In this document: positions 13,934-17,890 of the stretch, piece by piece
Position numbering within the stretch: position 1 is the stretch's first letter
How the letters are laid out: each line of letters begins with the position of its first letter
Assembly (NCBI GenBank): GCA_025935475.1
Contig: JAICVE010000010.1
Span: forward strand, 1-17,890
Origin: Nitrospira sp.
GTDB taxonomy: Bacteria > Nitrospirota > Nitrospiria > Nitrospirales > Nitrospiraceae
Length of the DNA: 17,890 bases
Reading direction: 5' to 3'
Made by a program: the position numbers and the translations under genes
Notes under the pieces: generated by a model
The model's input: only the letters and a program-made list of their open reading frames with translations
Told to the model about the DNA's origin: nothing
The model's database searches: none

Positions 13934-16749
13934 TGCAGCGCCTCCACGCAACGGTCGCAGAGCGTTGGATGCACCGCATTGCTCCCGACCGCCTCGCGAT
14001 AGTTCCAACAGCGCTCGCATTTTTTCGCCGTTGCCTTCGACACGGTCACCAGGAAGTCAGGCTTCTCGTGCAAATGATCGACCTGGTTGAGCTTCGCTCC
14101 TGACACGATGAACAAAGCGGACAATTCGCTCTCATAAGGCGTGAGAAATCCGTACGTGCCAGGATTGGCCTGTATCTGAACGACAGCCTCGAGGGAAGAT
14201 CCGATCACTTTATTGCGGCGCTGCTCTTCGAGAGCGGCTTGCACTCCCGTGCGAACCTCCAGAAGCCGATCCCATCTCTTCATCAGCCCCGGATCCTGCC
14301 ACTCCTGCTTGTCCTCGGGAAATATCGTCAAATGCACGCTCTCGGCCTCCAGGGAAGCACCAAACTGACCGGAAAGCGCCCGCCAGATCTCGTCGGCCGT
14401 GAAGCTCAAGATTGGCGCCATGAGCTTGGTCATGCTGAGAATGATCTCGTACAACACGGTTTGCGAGCCTCGACGTGCCGGAGAGTCGGCGCGGAAGGTA
14501 TATAGCCGGTCCTTCAGGATGTCGAGGTAGACCGCGCTCATATCGACAGAACAGAAATTATTCAGCGCATGATAAATCGCGTGAAATTCAAATTCCTCAT
14601 AGGCGCGACGCACTCTGGTTTTTAGATCCTCCAGCCGCATGAGCGCCCAGCGATCGAGCTCGGGCAGTTGCGCATAAGGGATGCGGTGCCGCGCCGGATC
14701 GAAATCATAGAGATTGCTGAGCACAAACCGGCAGGTGTTGCGGATTTTTCGGTAGGCTTCGATGAGATGGTTGAGGATCTCTGGGGAAATGCGCACGTCA
14801 TCCCGGTAATCCTGCGCCGAGACCCAGAGACGAAGAATCTCTGCGCCTGATTGCTTGATGACGTCTTGCGGGGCCACCACGTTGCCGGCCGACTTCGACA
14901 TTTTCTTACCCTGCCCATCCAACACAAAGCCGTGGGTCAGCACCGACTCGTAAGGAGCCCGGCGATCAGTGACGACTCCTGATAACAAGGCGCTGTGAAA
15001 CCATCCCCGATGTTGATCCGAGCCTTCGAGGTAGAGATCGGCCGGCCACCATTTGCAGGGCTTGAGCACCGCCGCGTAACTGACGCCTGATTCGAACCAG
15101 ACGTCCAAGATGTCCCCCTCTTTTTCGAAGGCGGTGCCGCCGCACTGGGCACAGGAGGTTCCCGCCGGCAACAACGCCGCTGCCGGCTGTGTGAACCAGG
15201 CATCGGCCCCCTGCTCATCCATGATCGAGGCCACATGCTCGATCACCACCGGATCAGCCAGCACCCGGCGGCAAGAGCAACACGTAAAACCGGGGATTGG
15301 CACGCCCCAGACCCGTTGCCGCGAGAGACACCAGTCGGGACGATTGGCGATCATCCCGTTGATCCGGTCCTTCCCCCAGGGCGGAATCCATCTGACCCGA
15401 TTGATTTCTGCCAAGGCCTGCTTGCGCAGATCGTTGATCTCCATCGAGACGAACCATTGCTCGGTCGCCCGGAAGATTACGGCAGTCTTGCAGCGCCAGC
15501 AGTGGGGATAAGAATGGGCCAAAGATCCATGGCCTAGGAGTCGGCTTTTCGATCGGAGCACGTCGACGATCGCCGGGTTGGCTTTGAATACATGCTGCCC
15601 CGCAAAATCAGGAACCGCATCCGTAAAGCGGCCCGCATCATCGACAGGCGCCAGAATTTCAAGTCGTTCCCCCGATGACGCTCTTGCGTTGTGGTCCAAG
15701 GCGAGCAGGTAGTCTTCCATGCCATGCCCCGGTGCGATATGGACGCAGCCTGTACCTTGCTCCAGCGTGACGAAATCCCCGAGAAGCACTGGCGACAGAC
15801 CGGTAGTCAACGGCCGCTGGGTCTCCAATCCTTCAAATCCTTCGCCGCCCTTTTTTACGGCGACGACACCGTACTCTTCGAGCTTACAGGCCTTCGCCAC
15901 GGCATCGAGAAGTTTCTCCGCGAGAATCAAGATTTCCGACCCGACCTGCACGAAGGCATAGTCGATATCCTGATGAAGGCAGACCGCCTGGTTGGCGGGC
16001 AACGTCCACGGCGTGGTCGTCCAGATGACAACCGACACTGATGTGACGTCGGGAGGAAGTTTCACCGTCGGAAATTTCGCCGCGACCGCTGTCGAACCGC
16101 CCGCCACAGGGAATTTCACATAGATCGACGGCGAGACGTGGTCCTCGTACTCGACTTCCGCCTCCGCCAGTGCTGTCTGGTCCTGGGTGCACCACAGGAC
16201 CGGTTTCAACCCTTTGTAGACTCCGCCGCGTTCGACGAATTTACCAAACTCACGCACGATCGTCGCCTCATAGGCGGGATGCATCGTCAGGTACGGATTC
16301 TCCCAGTCGCCGAGCACGCCCAATCGCTGAAACTCCTCACGCTGGATGTTCTGGAACTTATCGGCGTATTGGCGACAGAGTTTTCGAATGGCCATGGCAT
16401 CAAGGGCATGCTTCTTCTCGCCCAAATCTTTCAACACCTGATGCTCGATCGGCAGCCCATGACAGTCCCACCCCGGCACGTAGGGGGCGTGAAACCCGGC
16501 CATGGTTTTCGACTTCACAATGATGTCTTTCAGGATCTTATTGAGGGCATGGCCAATGTGGATGCGCCCGTTGGCATAGGGCGGGCCATCGTGCAGCAGG
16601 TAGCGCGGCCGCCCCTTGCCGGCCTCTTGAATTCGCGCATAGAGGCGTACCTGGTCCCACCAGGCGAGCAGCTCTGGCTCCCGCTGCGGCAGATTGGCCT
16701 TCATCGGGAAATCGGTTTTGGGAAGATTCAGCGTCGACTTATAGTCCAT
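13930..16749 (-). CDS. ileS: Isoleucyl-tRNA synthetase
   Basis: This 939-residue cytoplasmic class I synthetase attaches isoleucine to tRNA-Ile. The HIGH motif (64-67, in NGRIHIGHALNK) and KMSKS (616-620) are intact. The CP1 editing domain is present: WTTTPWTLP (243-251), then GTGCVHIAPGHG with His337 and the editing Asp346. A C-terminal zinc finger is formed by Cys911, 914, 931 and 934. A further CxxC pair set (CCSC near 490, CAQC near 533) lies in the insertion before the KMSKS region. This is the usual bacterial type 1 architecture rather than the eukaryote-like mupirocin-resistant type. ATG 16749 (MDYKSTLNLPKTDFPMKANLP) fits the family; a GTG at 16767 adds six residues. No T-box leader was recognised upstream. 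Confidence 0.97.
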   Translation of the reverse strand: MDYKSTLNLPKTDFPMKANLPQREPELLAWWDQVRLYARIQEAGKGRPRYLLHDGPPYANGRIHIGHALNKILKDIIVKSKTMAGFHAPYVPGWDCHGLPIEHQVLKDLGEKKHALDAMAIRKLCRQYADKFQNIQREEFQRLGVLGDWENPYLTMHPAYEATIVREFGKFVERGGVYKGLKPVLWCTQDQTALAEAEVEYEDHVSPSIYVKFPVAGGSTAVAAKFPTVKLPPDVTSVSVVIWTTTPWTLPANQAVCLHQDIDYAFVQVGSEILILAEKLLDAVAKACKLEEYGVVAVKKGGEGFEGLETQRPLTTGLSPVLLGDFVTLEQGTGCVHIAPGHGMEDYLLALDHNARASSGERLEILAPVDDAGRFTDAVPDFAGQHVFKANPAIVDVLRSKSRLLGHGSLAHSYPHCWRCKTAVIFRATEQWFVSMEINDLRKQALAEINRVRWIPPWGKDRINGMIANRPDWCLSRQRVWGVPIPGFTCCSCRRVLADPVVIEHVASIMDEQGADAWFTQPAAALLPAGTSCAQCGGTAFEKEGDILDVWFESGVSYAAVLKPCKWWPADLYLEGSDQHRGWFHSALLSGVVTDRRAPYESVLTHGFVLDGQGKKMSKSAGNVVAPQDVIKQSGAEILRLWVSAQDYRDDVRISPEILNHLIEAYRKIRNTCRFVLSNLYDFDPARHRIPYAQLPELDRWALMRLEDLKTRVRRAYEEFEFHAIYHALNNFCSVDMSAVYLDILKDRLYTFRADSPARRGSQTVLYEIILSMTKLMAPILSFTADEIWRALSGQFGASLEAESVHLTIFPEDKQEWQDPGLMKRWDRLLEVRTGVQAALEEQRRNKVIGSSLEAVVQIQANPGTYGFLTPYESELSALFIVSGAKLNQVDHLHEKPDFLVTVSKATAKKCERCWNYREAVGSNAVHPTLCDRCVEALQ
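13941..13945 (-). promoter_or_regulatory. Ribosome binding site that decides the lspA GTG start
   Basis: GGAGG on the minus strand lies inside the end of ileS, seven bases before GTG 13933. It rules out the longer in-frame start at 14020, which would add 29 residues read from ileS sequence. Confidence 0.8.
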
Positions 16750-16903
16750 GATTCCACGGGGACCCACCGGTCAGCCTTCAGCGATCAACGCGGCTCGGAG
16801 AGTTGAAGTGGAGGCTTCTAGAGCAACAGGACAGGAATATACCGGAACGGAGGTGAAACGCACCAGTCCTTTTGCGGAAGGGTAAGGGCGTGATGCGGTC
16901 GGC

Positions 16904-17890
16904 TCAGCTCACCGACATCATTCGATCCAAGGCGATCTTCGCCCAGTGCTTGTCATCATCCGGCACGACGATGTGGTTCACCACATGACCGTCCGCGAGA
17001 TTCTCCATCGCCCAGCAGAGGTGCGCGGCGTCGATTCGAAACATGGTTGCGCACTGGCACACCGTCGACGAGAGGAAGAACACTTTTTTGTCCGTCAGCT
17101 CGCGCTTCAATCGATTGACCAGATTGAGCTCGGTGCCCACCGCCCATACGGAGCCGGCCGGTGCCGCCGTGACGGTCTTGATGATGAATTCCGTAGACCC
17201 CGCCAGATCCGCCCGGTTTACGACATCTTCATGACATTCCGGATGCACAATGACCTTGCCGGCTGGATACTGCTTGCGGAAATGATCGACATGGGCTGCC
17301 TGAAACATTTGATGGACGCTGCAATGCCCTTTCCACAGAATGAGTTTCGCTCGCAGGATCGCTTCCCGGGTATTACCGCCGTTCGGCTGAAACGGATCCC
17401 AGACGATCATCTGTTCACGCGGAAGGCCCATCTTATTGGCGGTATTGCGGCCAAGGTGTTCGTCGGGGAAAAACAGAATTTTTTCGCGCCGGGCCCAGCA
17501 CCACTCGATGACGGCTTTGGCGTTGGACGACGTACAGGTAATGCCTCCATGCTCGCCACAGAACGCCTTGAGCACGGCGGCCGAATTCACATAGACCGCC
17601 GGCATCACCGTCTCTTCGACCGGTATCATGCGGCCGAGCGTGTCCCAACACTGGTCGACTTGCTCGATCGCCGCCATGTCGGCCATCGAGCAGCCGGCCG
17701 CGAGGTCGGGCAGGATGACGCGCTGCGCGTCGGTGGTGAGGATGTCGGCGCTCTCCGCCATGAAGTGCACGCCGCAGAAGACGATGAACTCCGCTTCGGG
17801 GTGTTTGCTGACCTGCTTCGAGAGCTTGTAGGAGTCGCCCGTGTAATCGGCGAACTTGATGACCTCGTCGCGTTGGTAGTGATGACCCAG
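16904..17890 (-). CDS. nadA: Quinolinate synthase A (5' end missing)
   Basis: The frame is open to the last base of the window and shows 328 residues of NadA; the true start lies outside. NadA condenses iminoaspartate with dihydroxyacetone phosphate to quinolinate in NAD synthesis, using an oxygen-sensitive [4Fe-4S] cluster. The three expected cluster cysteines are visible in FCGVHFMAES, ITCTSSNAK and QCATMF. HHYQRDEV near the visible beginning, YVNSAA, and the catalytic HPE in VHPECHEDV fit the three pseudo-symmetric domains. Only a few tens of N-terminal residues should be missing. No nadB or nadC gene is in the window. The stop lies 154 bases from the ileS start; that gap shows no strong hairpin. 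Confidence 0.95.
   Translation of the reverse strand: MGHHYQRDEVIKFADYTGDSYKLSKQVSKHPEAEFIVFCGVHFMAESADILTTDAQRVILPDLAAGCSMADMAAIEQVDQCWDTLGRMIPVEETVMPAVYVNSAAVLKAFCGEHGGITCTSSNAKAVIEWCWARREKILFFPDEHLGRNTANKMGLPREQMIVWDPFQPNGGNTREAILRAKLILWKGHCSVHQMFQAAHVDHFRKQYPAGKVIVHPECHEDVVNRADLAGSTEFIIKTVTAAPAGSVWAVGTELNLVNRLKRELTDKKVFFLSSTVCQCATMFRIDAAHLCWAMENLADGHVVNHIVVPDDDKHWAKIALDRMMSVS

Noticed and set aside
16750..16903. Possible T-box, riboswitch or terminator between nadA and ileS
   Set aside because: No specifier/antiterminator structure, no conserved T-box bulge and only a weak 4-bp stem (CCTT/AAGG) were seen. An AATATA on the plus strand gives a possible -10 for ileS, but no -35 accompanies it.

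Overview
The window is a gene-dense stretch of a Gram-negative chromosome with moderately high GC. The Gram-negative assignment rests on a lipoprotein with an outer-membrane-type +2 residue, lipoprotein signal peptidase, a MacAB-type tripartite export system and a LolD-like ABC ATPase. The gene set and the GCTGCTCAAAAAG-type inverted repeat remind me of Nitrospirota such as Nitrospira, but that is an impression from memory and no 16S or marker search was possible. I see no tRNA, rRNA, CRISPR, insertion sequence or prophage block. The longest stretch without a gene is 264 bp (12234-12497).

Layout. 1-520: the 3' end of a phospholipase D/cardiolipin synthase gene (+). 530-5397: on the minus strand, a LolD-like ABC ATPase overlaps a class 1A dihydroorotate dehydrogenase gene by one base. 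Further down the same strand lies a large two-FtsX-domain permease, the probable partner of the ATPase. Between dehydrogenase and permease sit a stand-alone LuxR/GerE regulator gene (+) and a 192-bp element with inverted ends. 5494-8052 (+): comF, an FmdB-type zinc ribbon gene, an excisionase-like helix-turn-helix gene, an mraZ lying outside any cell-division cluster, and a RusA-like nuclease gene. 8084-11358 (-): a MacA-MacB type efflux operon (membrane fusion protein, ATPase, permease). 11535-12233 (-): a coiled-coil lipoprotein ending in a helix-hairpin-helix. 12498-13376 (+): uppP. 13406-16749 (-): ileS and lspA, translationally coupled by a GTGA overlap. 16904 to the window end (-): nadA, with its 5' end cut off.

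How the genes connect. Most are housekeeping: pyrimidine and NAD synthesis, isoleucine charging, undecaprenyl phosphate recycling and lipoprotein maturation. LspA would act on lipoproteins such as the neighbouring HhH protein. The less ordinary part is 6657-8052. There, two TGACA/TGTCA dyads overlap a perfect -35 hexamer ahead of a small HTH gene, followed by orphan mraZ and rusA. A second regulatory cluster, two TTGACA hexamers 18 bp apart around a perfect dyad, precedes the lipoprotein gene. Nothing amounts to a clear new defence or metabolic system. The strongest leads are the orphan mraZ cluster, the fumarate-type PyrD inside an ABC transporter locus, the MITE-like element and the HhH lipoprotein.
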